In this document: positions 15,792-23,492 of the stretch, one piece after another | Position numbering within the stretch: the stretch's first letter is position 1 | How the letters are laid out: every line of letters starts with the position of its first letter | Source of the DNA: Candidatus Saccharibacteria bacterium UBA3829 | GTDB lineage: Bacteria > Patescibacteriota > Saccharimonadia > Saccharimonadales > Saccharimonadaceae | DNA length: 30,961 bases | Reading direction: 5' to 3' | Assembly (NCBI GenBank): GCA_002393165.1 | Contig: DGIF01000001.1 | Location: forward strand, 1-30,961 | The notes under the pieces: model-generated | Database searches by the model: none | What the model saw: only the letters and a program-made list of their open reading frames with translations | What the model was told of the DNA's origin: nothing | Position numbers and translations under genes: made by a program

Positions 15792-15797
15792 AGCTTC

Positions 15798-15806
15798 ATT
15801 TTAACA
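15798..15806 (-). promoter_or_regulatory. Extended -10 promoter overlapping the upstream stop codon, leaderless
   Basis: TGT-TAAAAT on the minus strand. Its TAA is also the stop codon of the gene at 15801-16193. TTGCGA sits 17 nt upstream as a possible -35. The ATG at 15791 follows after 6 nt. Confidence 0.65.
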
Positions 15807-16193
15807 ATAAAGTCTATGTTTCGCAAGGTCGTAGTAGGTTCGCACTGCGGTCACAAAATTTTCGAGCTCATCGCCCTCGAGTAAGACGTATTTCTCGCCG
15901 TTTGACTTTTTGTATACGCCGGTTGGCCGCACTTCGTAACGAATCGTAATGCCACGCTGAGCGCCGGCTTCGTCTAGCCAGTTTTCATGCCAAATCCATA
16001 CATTTTTCTTCGATTCAAAAAATTCTCGTTGGTGCCCGTACGGGATCGGTCCGAACAGAGTTCGCCCGATTTCACTCTCGGCGTTTAGTAAGTCGTCATA
16101 TGTCATTTGTCCAACCGGGCGCGACGCATCGCTTTTCATCCATAAGTCGGTAATTGGCGAAAAACCGAGTTTTATAGCATCTTTAAGCGACAT
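15801..16193 (-). CDS. Conserved-looking hypothetical protein, 130 residues
   Basis: This is a soluble protein without signal peptide or membrane helix. Its features are TYDDLLNAESEIGRTLFGPIPYGHQREFF (about 31-59), a Trp-rich strand NVWIWHENW and a final part ITIRYEVRPTGVYKK...FVTAVRTYYDLAKHRLY. GGAGGAG ahead of the ATG is a strong ribosome site and lies inside the small upstream ORF. I recall similar sequences in other Saccharibacteria, but no function. It follows tatD and probably shares its transcript. Confidence 0.8.
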   Translation of the reverse strand: MSLKDAIKLGFSPITDLWMKSDASRPVGQMTYDDLLNAESEIGRTLFGPIPYGHQREFFESKKNVWIWHENWLDEAGAQRGITIRYEVRPTGVYKKSNGEKYVLLEGDELENFVTAVRTYYDLAKHRLYC

Positions 16194-16381
16194 TTTTCCA
16201 GCTCCTCCGCAATGTTGTTTAATTCATCAAAATACGGGAATTTACTCGTAGTTGTCTTCATCGCCAAATCGCCCATTGCGATCTTGCCAGTCTTTACCGT
16301 TTCGATTCTTGTGTCACCAAAATCACTCGCCGTTTGCGTCGGCTGATTCGGTATTTTGAAGACGGTACAATCTTTCTGCAT
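16172..16381 (-). CDS. Small hypothetical ORF overlapping tatD and the downstream gene
   Basis: This 69-codon frame overlaps the 3' end of tatD by 59 nt and the next gene by 22 nt. The composition looks protein-like (DFGDTRIETVKTGKIAMGDLAM, then an amphipathic helix ELNNIAEELEKCRLK). The ribosome site at 16381 is weak; in-frame ATGs at 16276 and 16261 are alternatives that reduce the tatD overlap. If it is translated, it would couple tatD to the 130-residue protein. I recognise no family. Confidence 0.5.
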   Translation of the reverse strand: MQKDCTVFKIPNQPTQTASDFGDTRIETVKTGKIAMGDLAMKTTTSKFPYFDELNNIAEELEKCRLKML

Positions 16382-17099
16382 TGCGAGTAGTTTCTCTTTC
16401 TATTATCTCAAATTCCACGCCAAGCTTAATACTTAGCCACTGGGCAATCTCGCGGATATACCCCGATTCATTAATTATACCACGAAACGGCGCTGGAGTC
16501 AAGAAGGGAGCGTCAGTTTCGAGCAAAATTCTTTCCAAAGGCGGTGTCGGCAGGGTCGAGTAGGTCGCGAGGCCATTTACCCCGACATAGAAATCTGTAT
16601 TCTCAAGAATCGTTTTTAATGCCTTTTTGCTATCCGTAAAAGAGTGTACGACGCCTTTTACGCTCGGAAAATTTGCCACGACCGGGAAAAAATCGTCGAA
16701 GGCATTTCTTACGTGAAACACCACTGGCAGGTCTTCATCGAGCGCTAGTTGTAACATTTCCTCAAATAATCGGATTTGCGCTGCGCGGTCATACCCGTCC
16801 GAATGATAATCGAGCCCTACTTCACCGACCGCCACCGGTCGTGGCGAGTTGCCCCCTAGTGAAAACGCTGCAGTCTGGCTCTTTCCGGCCTCTTCTGGGT
16901 GCGTGCCATAAGTCCAGTATGTATCTTTATGGGCGGCAGCAAAGTTTTGCGCTGCGAGCGAATCCTGGGGGTCCGTCCCAATGCAGACGATTTTCTTGAC
17001 GCCTTTTTCGTGTGCACGTTTTAACATTTCTTCTGCCTGATCCTCAGTAAAGAACTGCCGATCGTGCAAATGGCAATGCGAATCAATTAAATATCCCAT
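16323..17099 (-). CDS. tatD: TatD-family metal-dependent DNase
   Basis: This is a 258-residue TIM-barrel amidohydrolase-type nuclease. Metal ligands are visible in order: SHCHLH near the N-terminus (7-12), GEVGLDYH, the His of VVFHVRN, the His of VVHSF and the Asp of LLETDAPFLTP. TatD enzymes are 3'-5' exonucleases active on DNA and RNA, linked to oxidative-damage repair. An in-frame start exists ten codons upstream (17129), but that position lies beyond the -10 box; MGYLIDSHCHLHD at 17099 matches the family start. Homologues usually end near NAERLY, so the last dozen residues are an extension overlapping the next ORF. Confidence 0.93.
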   Translation of the reverse strand: MGYLIDSHCHLHDRQFFTEDQAEEMLKRAHEKGVKKIVCIGTDPQDSLAAQNFAAAHKDTYWTYGTHPEEAGKSQTAAFSLGGNSPRPVAVGEVGLDYHSDGYDRAAQIRLFEEMLQLALDEDLPVVFHVRNAFDDFFPVVANFPSVKGVVHSFTDSKKALKTILENTDFYVGVNGLATYSTLPTPPLERILLETDAPFLTPAPFRGIINESGYIREIAQWLSIKLGVEFEIIERETTRNAERLYRLQNTESADANGE

Positions 17100-17105
17100 T
17101 CTGTG

Positions 17106-17114
17106 ATTATAGCA
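17106..17114 (-). promoter_or_regulatory. Extended -10 promoter of tatD, leaderless
   Basis: TGC-TATAAT on the minus strand ends 6 nt before the ATG at 17099, without a Shine-Dalgarno or clear -35. Confidence 0.68.
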
Positions 17115-17134
17115 CAAATAGCGGAGCAACCGGT

Positions 17135-18958
17135 CTAACTAGAGTAGCCGCGATTTTCTCGTTTCCGCTTAATCGGATCAAGTTGTCGCTTGCGTAGACG
17201 CAGTGATTTTGGTGTCACTTCGAGTAGCTCGTCGTCAAGCAAGAAATCCAAGCACTGCTCTAACGAGAGCTGCGTGTATGGAGTGAGCTGAATCGCGCCG
17301 TCCGATGCGTGTGTACGCATATTAGTGAGCTGTTTTTCACGGCAAATATTGATATCGAGATCATCTTTTTTGTTGGAAAGCCCCACGATCATACCTTGAT
17401 ACACCGGGACCTGCGGCGGAATGTATAAAATTCCCCGCGCCTGTGCGCCATCTAGCGCGTAAGCCGTCGAAACACCACTCTCGGACGCGATCAGGGCGCC
17501 ATTTCTCTCCGGGCGATACTTTCCTTCCAATGGCCGATAACCGGATGGGATACTGGACATAATTACGGTTCCCTTTGTCGCGGTTAACAGATTATTACGA
17601 AGGCCGATCAATGCCGCCGTCGAAATTTCGTAGACAAATCTGGTGGTTCCGGTCGTAGTCAGTTCCTGGGACTTCATTTCTGCTTTGCGGATGCCCAGCT
17701 CCTGCGATACTGCTCCCACAAATTCCGGTGAAACCTCAACCGTCAGAGATTCGATTGGTTCTTGTTTTTTTCCGTCAATCTCGCGATACACCACTTCTGG
17801 GCGTCCAGCTTCTAGCTCATAGCCTTCTCGTCGCATAGTCTCGATCAGCACCGACAAATGCAATTCGCCACGACCGGAAACCTTATAGCCTAAGCCATCG
17901 GGCTGAATCTTTAGCGCAATATTAGTCTCGAGCTCCTTATTTAGGCGCTCTGCAATTTGTCTAGAAGTAGTAAATTCGCCTTCGCGACCTTTTAATGGCG
18001 AAGTGTTGGGGCCAATGTAGATAGATAGCGTTGGCGCCTCGAGCTCAATTGTCGGCAGGGCCTCGGGTTTTTCGCCGGTCGCAATGGTGTCGCCAATACT
18101 GGCCTCAGCAATACCAGCGATCGATACAATGTCGCCGGCGGTTGCTTCCAGTACTTCCTCGCGCCCTAGGCCTTTATAGGTGAATAAGTTCTCGATTTTT
18201 CCAGTTTTAACCGCGTCTCGTTGTAAGATTTTGACAGTTTGCCCTTTTTTGAATTTACCAGCAAAAATTTTCCCGATACAGTATTTGCCGAGATAATTGT
18301 CGCTCGCGAGTGCCGCAACTAGTAGCTGCGCATTTTCAGCGTCTGGCTTAACGCTTGGCGCCGGGATGTCATTGATAATGGCGTCGAAAATTACATGCAG
18401 ATCATCGTCTAGCGCGGTAGTCTTGCCGGCCTTGCCCTCTCTGGCGATGGCGTAATAGATCGGGTAATTGAGTTGCGACTCGTCGGTGGCAAGTTCCAAA
18501 AATAAGCTCTCAATTTCGCTTTTTACCTCGTCAATTCGGGCGGCTGGCTTGTCGATTTTATTGATAATTACCACCGGTTTTAGCTTTAGACTCAGGGCTT
18601 TTGACAATACGAATTTCGTTTGCGGCATTGGGCCTTCCTGTGCGTCTACGATCAAAAGCACGCCGTCCGCCATATTTAGTGTGCGTTCTACTTCTCCAGA
18701 AAAATCCGCGTGCCCTGGCGTGTCGATAATATTGATCTTGTAACCGTTGTAATAGACGCAGGTTTGCTTTGCCGTGATGGTGATGCCACGTTCATGTTCC
18801 TGGTCGCCGGAATCCATAATCAGCGTTTGTTGCATTTCCGCTTGGTTGTCGCGAAAAGTGTGCGATTGCTTCAAAAGACCGTCCACCAAGGTGGTTTTGC
18901 CATGGTCAACGTGCGCAATAATTGCCACGTTCCGAATTTTATCTTTGTCTAGAGTCAT
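17135..18958 (-). CDS. typA: Translational GTPase BipA/TypA
   Basis: The 607-residue protein matches the normal TypA length. GTPase motifs are G1 AHVDHGKTTL, the switch segment RGITITAKQT, G3 DTPGHADF and G4 INKIDKP. Domain II, the EF-G-like domains III and V (QPDGLGYKVSGRGELHLSVLIETMRREGYE) and the TypA-specific C-terminal domain (ASDGAIQLTPYTQLSLEQCLDFL) follow. It acts on the ribosome in 50S assembly and stress or low-temperature growth. The open frame extends 68 codons upstream to 19162, but that part crosses a promoter and a terminator; MTLDKDKIRNVAIIAHVDHG at 18958 is the true start. Confidence 0.96.
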   Translation of the reverse strand: MTLDKDKIRNVAIIAHVDHGKTTLVDGLLKQSHTFRDNQAEMQQTLIMDSGDQEHERGITITAKQTCVYYNGYKINIIDTPGHADFSGEVERTLNMADGVLLIVDAQEGPMPQTKFVLSKALSLKLKPVVIINKIDKPAARIDEVKSEIESLFLELATDESQLNYPIYYAIAREGKAGKTTALDDDLHVIFDAIINDIPAPSVKPDAENAQLLVAALASDNYLGKYCIGKIFAGKFKKGQTVKILQRDAVKTGKIENLFTYKGLGREEVLEATAGDIVSIAGIAEASIGDTIATGEKPEALPTIELEAPTLSIYIGPNTSPLKGREGEFTTSRQIAERLNKELETNIALKIQPDGLGYKVSGRGELHLSVLIETMRREGYELEAGRPEVVYREIDGKKQEPIESLTVEVSPEFVGAVSQELGIRKAEMKSQELTTTGTTRFVYEISTAALIGLRNNLLTATKGTVIMSSIPSGYRPLEGKYRPERNGALIASESGVSTAYALDGAQARGILYIPPQVPVYQGMIVGLSNKKDDLDINICREKQLTNMRTHASDGAIQLTPYTQLSLEQCLDFLLDDELLEVTPKSLRLRKRQLDPIKRKRENRGYSS

Positions 18959-18965
18959 GCTATAT

Positions 18966-18994
18966 ATTCTACCATATTTTAGGGATAAAAACAA
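18966..18994 (-). promoter_or_regulatory. typA promoter, leaderless
   Basis: TTGTTT, 17 nt and TAGAAT preceded by TGG on the minus strand; the -10 ends 7 nt before the ATG at 18958. Confidence 0.65.
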
Positions 18995-19054
18995 GGCTGC
19001 AGGGCTACGATTAAGCCACAGCGAAATGGCGTGCATAAACTGGGAACATTTAAA

Positions 19055-19082
19055 AGGCCGGCCCCCGCATTGGGGCCGGCCT
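19055..19082 (-). terminator. GC-rich terminator after the lipoprotein gene
   Basis: A perfect 11-bp stem AGGCCGGCCCC / GGGGCCGGCCT with a 6-nt loop is followed on the minus strand by TTTT. It lies 10 nt after the stop codon of the putative lipoprotein gene. Confidence 0.8.
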
Positions 19083-19091
19083 AGGCATGCG

Positions 19092-19640
19092 CTAATACTT
19101 ACTCCCTCTCGGAATCCAGTCAGCTGGGATCTCGTCAACTGCGATCGGTTCAATCGCTTCAACGAACCCGAAGTGCCAGCCAGGGTGGGAGAAGTCGCTC
19201 AATGTGCGTACCGTCATCCTGCAGTATTGGTACTCGGGCGGCAGTTTCCACCACTCTGTGCCATGGGACTCGTACGGCTTTGCGCCGACGTTGCTGAGCA
19301 ACGAGATGCTCAGAAACACGGTGACGAAGCCGTCTGCTCCATACTCGGTGCAAGCCTCCCCGTCGGCGTTCATTCCCAGAAGCCTTGCCGTTGCGAGACC
19401 CATACTGTAGGGCATCGAGTAGATGTCACCTTCAACAAGACAGCCATATGCCTCGTACGTTGCGGAATCTGCGCCGAGGGTGAGAACAAAGGTGGCCGCC
19501 GCTTCATTGTTGGTGGGCTGGGTCTCCGGTTCGGGTTTTTGGGTCGATGCGCCGGTGGCGCTGGGCCTGGTTGTCGTCGCGCACGCAGTTGTAAATACCG
19601 CTAAAAGCAGTATTAGCAAGAGCAAAGTTGTCTTTCTCAT
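19092..19640 (-). CDS. Putative lipoprotein of unknown function
   Basis: The 182-residue protein starts MRKTTLLLLILLLAVFTTAC, a signal peptide ending in a possible lipobox (TTA-Cys20; Thr at -3 is unusual). A Thr/Pro/Gln-rich linker follows, then a domain with EAYGCLVEGDIYSMPYSMGLATARLLG, EWWKLPPEYQYCRMTVRT and GWHFGFVEAIEPI. An in-frame GTG at 19649 lies inside the Shine-Dalgarno, so ATG 19640 is the start (AAAGGAG, 8 nt spacing). The gene is a monocistronic unit with its own promoter and a strong GC-rich terminator. Its base composition looks richer in G+C than its neighbours', so acquisition is possible. The family is not recognised. Confidence 0.75.
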   Translation of the reverse strand: MRKTTLLLLILLLAVFTTACATTTRPSATGASTQKPEPETQPTNNEAAATFVLTLGADSATYEAYGCLVEGDIYSMPYSMGLATARLLGMNADGEACTEYGADGFVTVFLSISLLSNVGAKPYESHGTEWWKLPPEYQYCRMTVRTLSDFSHPGWHFGFVEAIEPIAVDEIPADWIPRGSKY

Positions 19641-19689
19641 GTCAATCACTCCTTTACGGCAGAATATGACAACGTATGCTTCCAGGATA

Positions 19690-19717
19690 ATTATAGCACA
19701 AGCTGGAAAAAAGTCAA
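19690..19717 (-). promoter_or_regulatory. Promoter of the putative lipoprotein gene
   Basis: TTGACT, 16 nt and TATAAT preceded by TGC on the minus strand, with a leader of about 43 nt carrying AAAGGAG. Confidence 0.72.
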
Positions 19718-19782
19718 GAGTTTTGTATTAACTCGTGCCGTAACGTAGTAGCGCGTGGACATAGCACGGCGCGCGGACAGTG

Positions 19783-19791
19783 TGTTATAAT
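19783..19791 (+). promoter_or_regulatory. Extended -10 promoter of the 67-residue protein, leaderless
   Basis: TGT-TATAAT ends 7 nt before the ATG at 19799. Confidence 0.6.
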
Positions 19792-19798
19792 ACGCTAT

Positions 19799-20002
19799 AT
19801 GGCCAATCGGAATAAGCACCTAAATCCGAACTCGTCTTACGATCCGCCTCGTTGCTGGGTTGGCGATACACACAAAATCATCTATAACACCGAGGCCGAG
19901 GCCGAATTGGCGGCCAAAGTGGCTGCCTACGACCACGGCCTAGAAACGGTGCCCAAAGTGTATAAATGTTCATACGCTAACCATTGGCACCTGGCGTCAT
20001 AA
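19799..20002 (+). CDS. Small protein with C-terminal WHL motif
   Basis: This 67-residue soluble protein ends KVYKCSYANHWHLAS. Small actinobacterial and phage-type proteins with a similar plan (an Ala-rich helix of TEAEAELAAKVAAYDHG type, then a YxCxxCxxWHL ending) are thought to bind zinc. Here the second Cys of the knuckle is Ala, so only Cys19, Cys57 and the histidines remain as possible ligands. Function is unknown. The leaderless promoter supports that it is expressed. Confidence 0.65.
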   Translation: MANRNKHLNPNSSYDPPRCWVGDTHKIIYNTEAEAELAAKVAAYDHGLETVPKVYKCSYANHWHLAS

Positions 20003-20033
20003 TGCACCGCGCTGCCAGGCCACGTGATGAGCC

Positions 20034-22061
20034 TTAGCTCCTCGGCATGCCGGTGTCTGGGGCTCTGGGTATTATTGCCGCGTTGTCACTTTCAGCCTGA
20101 GGCGTGCGCATCGTGCTAGCCGTCGCTGGGACTAACCAGATACCACCGCCATTACCGCCCAGCGCCCCACCTATTTGGAGATCAGATTTTTCTGTAGTGT
20201 CAACAAATGCGCCATTTAGCGTGATCGTATCGCTGTCGTCTGTCGCTATAGGCTGGCCGCCGGCATCGTCCGGCTCCTCGGCATCGTCTGGCTGCTCGGC
20301 CGAATCACCACTTGGCCCCTCAGTGCCGCTAGGTTGCTCAACGGGTTCACTGCTCGGCTCCTCGGTGTCATTAGGCTGTCCAGCAGGATCACCGCCAGGC
20401 TCCTCAACCTCGCCAATTTGTTCGCCGCTCCAGACGGGTAGTCTTCTTACGATGGTAATATCAATCGCCGCACCTTTTAGCGATTCGTTTGCCGGCACCA
20501 ATCTTAGCGTATTATTGACATCGCGATCGAGGTCGCGGATCGTAATGCTGCTATCTTCCGAGATGCCGAGCACTGTGTCGTTTGCGATCACGATTGCCTT
20601 AGTTGCGGTGCCGCCGAGTGTCAAGGTGACATCGTTACCATCATCAATAATGTCGACAACCTCAATCGTTGGGAACTCGCCCTCGCCAGCTTCTTCTTCC
20701 ACCCTGGGCAGAGCATCGTATCGCTCCATGACGTATTCAATCAGGGGGTCAAAATTCCGATAATTAGATGTCACAAAACCACCAGTCGCTTCGGCCAGCT
20801 CAATCATATCCGGATCGGCAGACGCCGGAAGACAGGAGACTATGTACATATTCACCGGATCGATGCTCTTGCTAAGTTCGATCACGTCCGCCATTGTTGT
20901 TGCATCGCGATCTGGCGAAAGAAATGGCGAATCGGTTAGTACCACGAGTGACTTTGTCGCTCCGGGACGCCAGGTCAGTTGGCTCATTGCCCGAACAGAA
21001 GCCGAAAGCAGCGATTCCTTATCGTCGCCACCGCCCTCCGGGATGATTCTGTATAAATACCATTGAAAATTTTCCGCATTGCACGTGTCGAAATCGCACA
21101 ACGCCCGCGGATCATACGGATCGTTGAGGTCACGGTAGTCATACAGCGCCACGCGCCCACCGGCCGCAAAAGTCTCGTTCGCGAGTTTTATAATTTCGGT
21201 TCGAGTCTGCTCTAACAACCAAGTCATTGACCCACTGGAATCAATTAAAATGGCAGTATCGTGCGGCGAGGTGTATTCATTTACGACACCAAACGCTTTG
21301 GTCACTTTACTCGCGATTACCCTAGAAGCATCCTCGTATAGATTATCCGATATATATGACACATGGTCCGAGATACTAAAGCGCGAAGAGCAAAAAATAT
21401 CGCGCTTATTACACCAAGTCCCAACCTTGCCAGCAAAATCCTCCGGTCGATATGGGATGTAGGCGCCGAGGAGGCCCTTAAAGGCATAACAATCCGGCAC
21501 ATACATCCGGTAATCTGACAGATTTCGGTTCCGACAGGCCTCCGGCATTAGCCCAGCCCCCTCCGGTAGAAATAGTTTCGGGTCCCCAAAAGTCGCTGCA
21601 AAAATAATCCGGTCCGGCATGAGCTCACCTAGCGATTTTGACACTACCATTGCTCCCTGCGAGTAGCCGCCGAGCACGTATTTTGTATCTTGGCAGCCTG
21701 CGTCATTAACGATCCTCTTTAGCTCATTTACGCCGGCGTCCACACTCGCGCCAAACTCATACGACTCGCCACCGCTGAATAGCGCTCCGACTGCCACTGC
21801 AAGATTATCTATTCCCACGCCGACCGCCGGGTAGTCCAGATCTATGAATTCATAATTTATACCGGTCCCTGATAGCTTCCCGTCGATTTGACTGCGAAAT
21901 TCTAGATAATTCTGATCTTCCCAGCGTACCCCGCCAGAGCCCCTAGCGAAGATGATTCTTAGGTCTGGACAACTTTCGGCTTGCGCTAAGGTCGTCGGTG
22001 GTGTCAATGTTGCACATGTCAGTACCATTGCCATTAATAAATATTTGATTTTTTGATACAT
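20034..22061 (-). CDS. Secreted cutinase-like esterase fused to a VWA domain
   Basis: The 675-residue protein has a signal peptide (1-28, cleavage near AQA). Residues 31-258 are a cutinase-family alpha/beta hydrolase: CPDLRIIFARGSG, nucleophile Ser134 in GGYSQGA, Asp221 in WCNKRDIFC and His233 in SDHVSY. Residues 268-450 are a von Willebrand A domain with an intact MIDAS start DSSGS (274-278). A small beta domain follows, then three 14-residue Pro/Glu/Asp-rich repeats (553-594) and a Gly-rich end with PRAPDTGMPRS. AAAGGAG selects the Met at 22061; the frame runs 20 codons further upstream without signal-peptide character. Cutinases hydrolyse ester lipids and are common in mycolate-bearing Actinobacteria; VWA domains bind proteins. 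Action on the host envelope is inference. Confidence 0.88.
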   Translation of the reverse strand: MYQKIKYLLMAMVLTCATLTPPTTLAQAESCPDLRIIFARGSGGVRWEDQNYLEFRSQIDGKLSGTGINYEFIDLDYPAVGVGIDNLAVAVGALFSGGESYEFGASVDAGVNELKRIVNDAGCQDTKYVLGGYSQGAMVVSKSLGELMPDRIIFAATFGDPKLFLPEGAGLMPEACRNRNLSDYRMYVPDCYAFKGLLGAYIPYRPEDFAGKVGTWCNKRDIFCSSRFSISDHVSYISDNLYEDASRVIASKVTKAFGVVNEYTSPHDTAILIDSSGSMTWLLEQTRTEIIKLANETFAAGGRVALYDYRDLNDPYDPRALCDFDTCNAENFQWYLYRIIPEGGGDDKESLLSASVRAMSQLTWRPGATKSLVVLTDSPFLSPDRDATTMADVIELSKSIDPVNMYIVSCLPASADPDMIELAEATGGFVTSNYRNFDPLIEYVMERYDALPRVEEEAGEGEFPTIEVVDIIDDGNDVTLTLGGTATKAIVIANDTVLGISEDSSITIRDLDRDVNNTLRLVPANESLKGAAIDITIVRRLPVWSGEQIGEVEEPGGDPAGQPNDTEEPSSEPVEQPSGTEGPSGDSAEQPDDAEEPDDAGGQPIATDDSDTITLNGAFVDTTEKSDLQIGGALGGNGGGIWLVPATASTMRTPQAESDNAAIIPRAPDTGMPRS
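20280..20405 (-). repeat. Three 42-bp tandem repeats coding Pro/Glu-rich units
   Basis: Three consecutive units of the type EEPxxxPxxQPxxT/A (EEPGGDPAGQPNDT, EEPSSEPVEQPSGT, EGPSGDSAEQPDDA) plus a degenerate fourth form an acidic stalk in the cutinase-VWA protein. Copy number could vary between strains. Confidence 0.8.
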
Positions 22062-22084
22062 ACACTCCTTTCTTAATTTTCGCC

Positions 22085-22113
22085 ACGCTAGCACAAGTTT
22101 TTGACGAAAGCAA
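22085..22113 (-). promoter_or_regulatory. Promoter of the cutinase-VWA gene
   Basis: TTGCTT, 17 nt and TAGCGT preceded by TGC on the minus strand, about 24 nt from the start codon. Confidence 0.5.
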
Positions 22114-22208
22114 TCCCCCACTTTTTTACCCCAAGAAGGCTGGACGTACGAGACTAGAAAAATTCATTTTTACTTTTGTCGCTTCTGCTTTCTTTTGGTA
22201 AAAAATCA

Positions 22209-22217
22209 TGTTATAAT
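22209..22217 (+). promoter_or_regulatory. Promoter of the dCMP deaminase gene
   Basis: TGT-TATAAT with only a weak -35. The short leader has AAAGGAG 7 nt before the ATG at 22238. The roughly 90 nt between this and the divergent promoter hold nothing else I can name. Confidence 0.65.
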
Positions 22218-22237
22218 CCTTCAAAAGGAGAGGTATT

Positions 22238-22825
22238 ATGAGTAAGCAAGCCGAGTGGGATAAGTATTTTATGAAAATCGCCGAGGTTGTAGCGACTAAA
22301 TCTAAGGATCCATCAACTAAAACCGGATGCGTTATCGTGGATAAAAACAACCGTGTGGTTTCGCTTGGCTACAATGGGCTCCCGCAAGGTGCCGACGAAT
22401 CAAAAATGACGCTCACTGAATACCCGACAAAATATTATTTCTCAATTCACGCTGAGATGAACGCCTTGATTTTTGCGCGCCGTGACCTTACGGGCTGTAC
22501 CGTGTATGATCAAATAGCCACCTGCGAAAACTGTCTGAAATATTGCCTTCAGGCCGGCATCACGAGATTCGTCTATAGCGAACTTCGCGTACATTCCTAC
22601 TCGCACAGCCGGTCAAAATCCATGAATACCGTCGACACCGACGAAATCATCATTCGTCTCCTCGCCTCCAAGCCGGAAGTCGAGACCCTAAATATTACGA
22701 ATGGCAAAACCTACGCTGAAGACATCCTAGACTCTTACGACAAAGATTCGCCAGAATATGCCAGGCTGGCTAAATGGGCAGAACCGATCAAGCCTAAATT
22801 CAAGTCTAAATCCAAATCCGCATAG
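22238..22825 (+). CDS. Deoxycytidylate (dCMP) deaminase-like protein
   Basis: This 195-residue protein has the zinc deaminase core: PSTKTGCVIVD (25-35), the catalytic HAEMNA (His71, Glu73) and TCENC with zinc ligands Cys96 and Cys99 (Thr in place of the usual Pro). Enzymes of this type convert dCMP to dUMP, the precursor of dTMP. The family core ends near residue 150; the remaining tail is Lys/Ser-rich (KPKFKSKSKSA). Neighbouring thymidine and thymidylate kinase genes support a pyrimidine role. Other cytidylate-type deaminases cannot be ruled out. Confidence 0.88.
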   Translation: MSKQAEWDKYFMKIAEVVATKSKDPSTKTGCVIVDKNNRVVSLGYNGLPQGADESKMTLTEYPTKYYFSIHAEMNALIFARRDLTGCTVYDQIATCENCLKYCLQAGITRFVYSELRVHSYSHSRSKSMNTVDTDEIIIRLLASKPEVETLNITNGKTYAEDILDSYDKDSPEYARLAKWAEPIKPKFKSKSKSA

Positions 22826-22837
22826 GGCAGCGAAAGC

Positions 22838-23485
22838 TCACCATTTGATTTCCGTCATGCCATTTTGTTTCAGAAATTCATTACATCGCGAAAAGTGGTG
22901 ATTTCCAAAGAAGCCAGCATTTGCGGAAAGTGGCGACGGGTGGGCTGATTCTAACACCAAGTGGCGCGACGTGTCGATTAGAGGTTTTTTGTTTCGCGCG
23001 TCTCTCCCCCAAAGCAGAAAAACTAAATGTGGCCGCGTTTTATTCAGATACGAGATTGTGGCAGTCGTAAAAGTTTCCCAACCTTTGCCGCGGTGTGATC
23101 CAGCACGATGCGCCTCCACCGTGAGCACAGTATTTAGTAGCAGTACGCCCTGCTTCTGCCACGCCCGGAGACTTCCAGATTTATTCTCGTGATGGCCGAT
23201 ATCCGCGTCAATTTCTTTATAAATATTAATAAGCGATGGTGGTATCGGTTGTGAATTTGGCACCGAAAAAGCCAAGCCCTCTGCTGCCCCAGGAGTATGA
23301 TATGGATCTTGTCCCAAAATCACCACCTTCACTTCATTCAGGTCGGTTGTAAATGCCGAAAACACCAGGCCCTTGGGCGGAAAAATGGTCTTTCTCTCGT
23401 ACTCCTCGTGCAAAAAATTAGAGAGCTCCTTAAAATATGGCTTCTCAAACTCGCTATTTAGAAACTCCTTCCAACTCTCGTGCAT
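22838..23485 (-). CDS. ung: Uracil-DNA glycosylase, family 1
   Basis: The 215-residue enzyme excises uracil from DNA. Motif A VVILGQDPYHTPG (catalytic Asp60), LLLNTVLTVE, VFLLWGRDA and the motif HPSPLSANAGFFG with His182 are all intact. The length matches family 1 UDGs. It is divergent from the Nudix gene and convergent with the dCMP deaminase, a logical neighbour because dUMP production raises the risk of uracil in DNA. Confidence 0.96.
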   Translation of the reverse strand: MHESWKEFLNSEFEKPYFKELSNFLHEEYERKTIFPPKGLVFSAFTTDLNEVKVVILGQDPYHTPGAAEGLAFSVPNSQPIPPSLINIYKEIDADIGHHENKSGSLRAWQKQGVLLLNTVLTVEAHRAGSHRGKGWETFTTATISYLNKTRPHLVFLLWGRDARNKKPLIDTSRHLVLESAHPSPLSANAGFFGNHHFSRCNEFLKQNGMTEIKW

Positions 23486-23492
23486 ATATTAT

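Noticed and set aside
18959..19162. N-terminal extension of BipA by 68 codons
   Set aside because: The extension crosses the lipoprotein terminator and the typA -10 box, and TypA proteins begin at the MTLDKDK position.
22216..22231. Possible hairpin CCTT/AAGG masking the dCMP deaminase ribosome site
   Set aside because: Only four pairs with a tiny loop; too weak to claim a regulatory structure.
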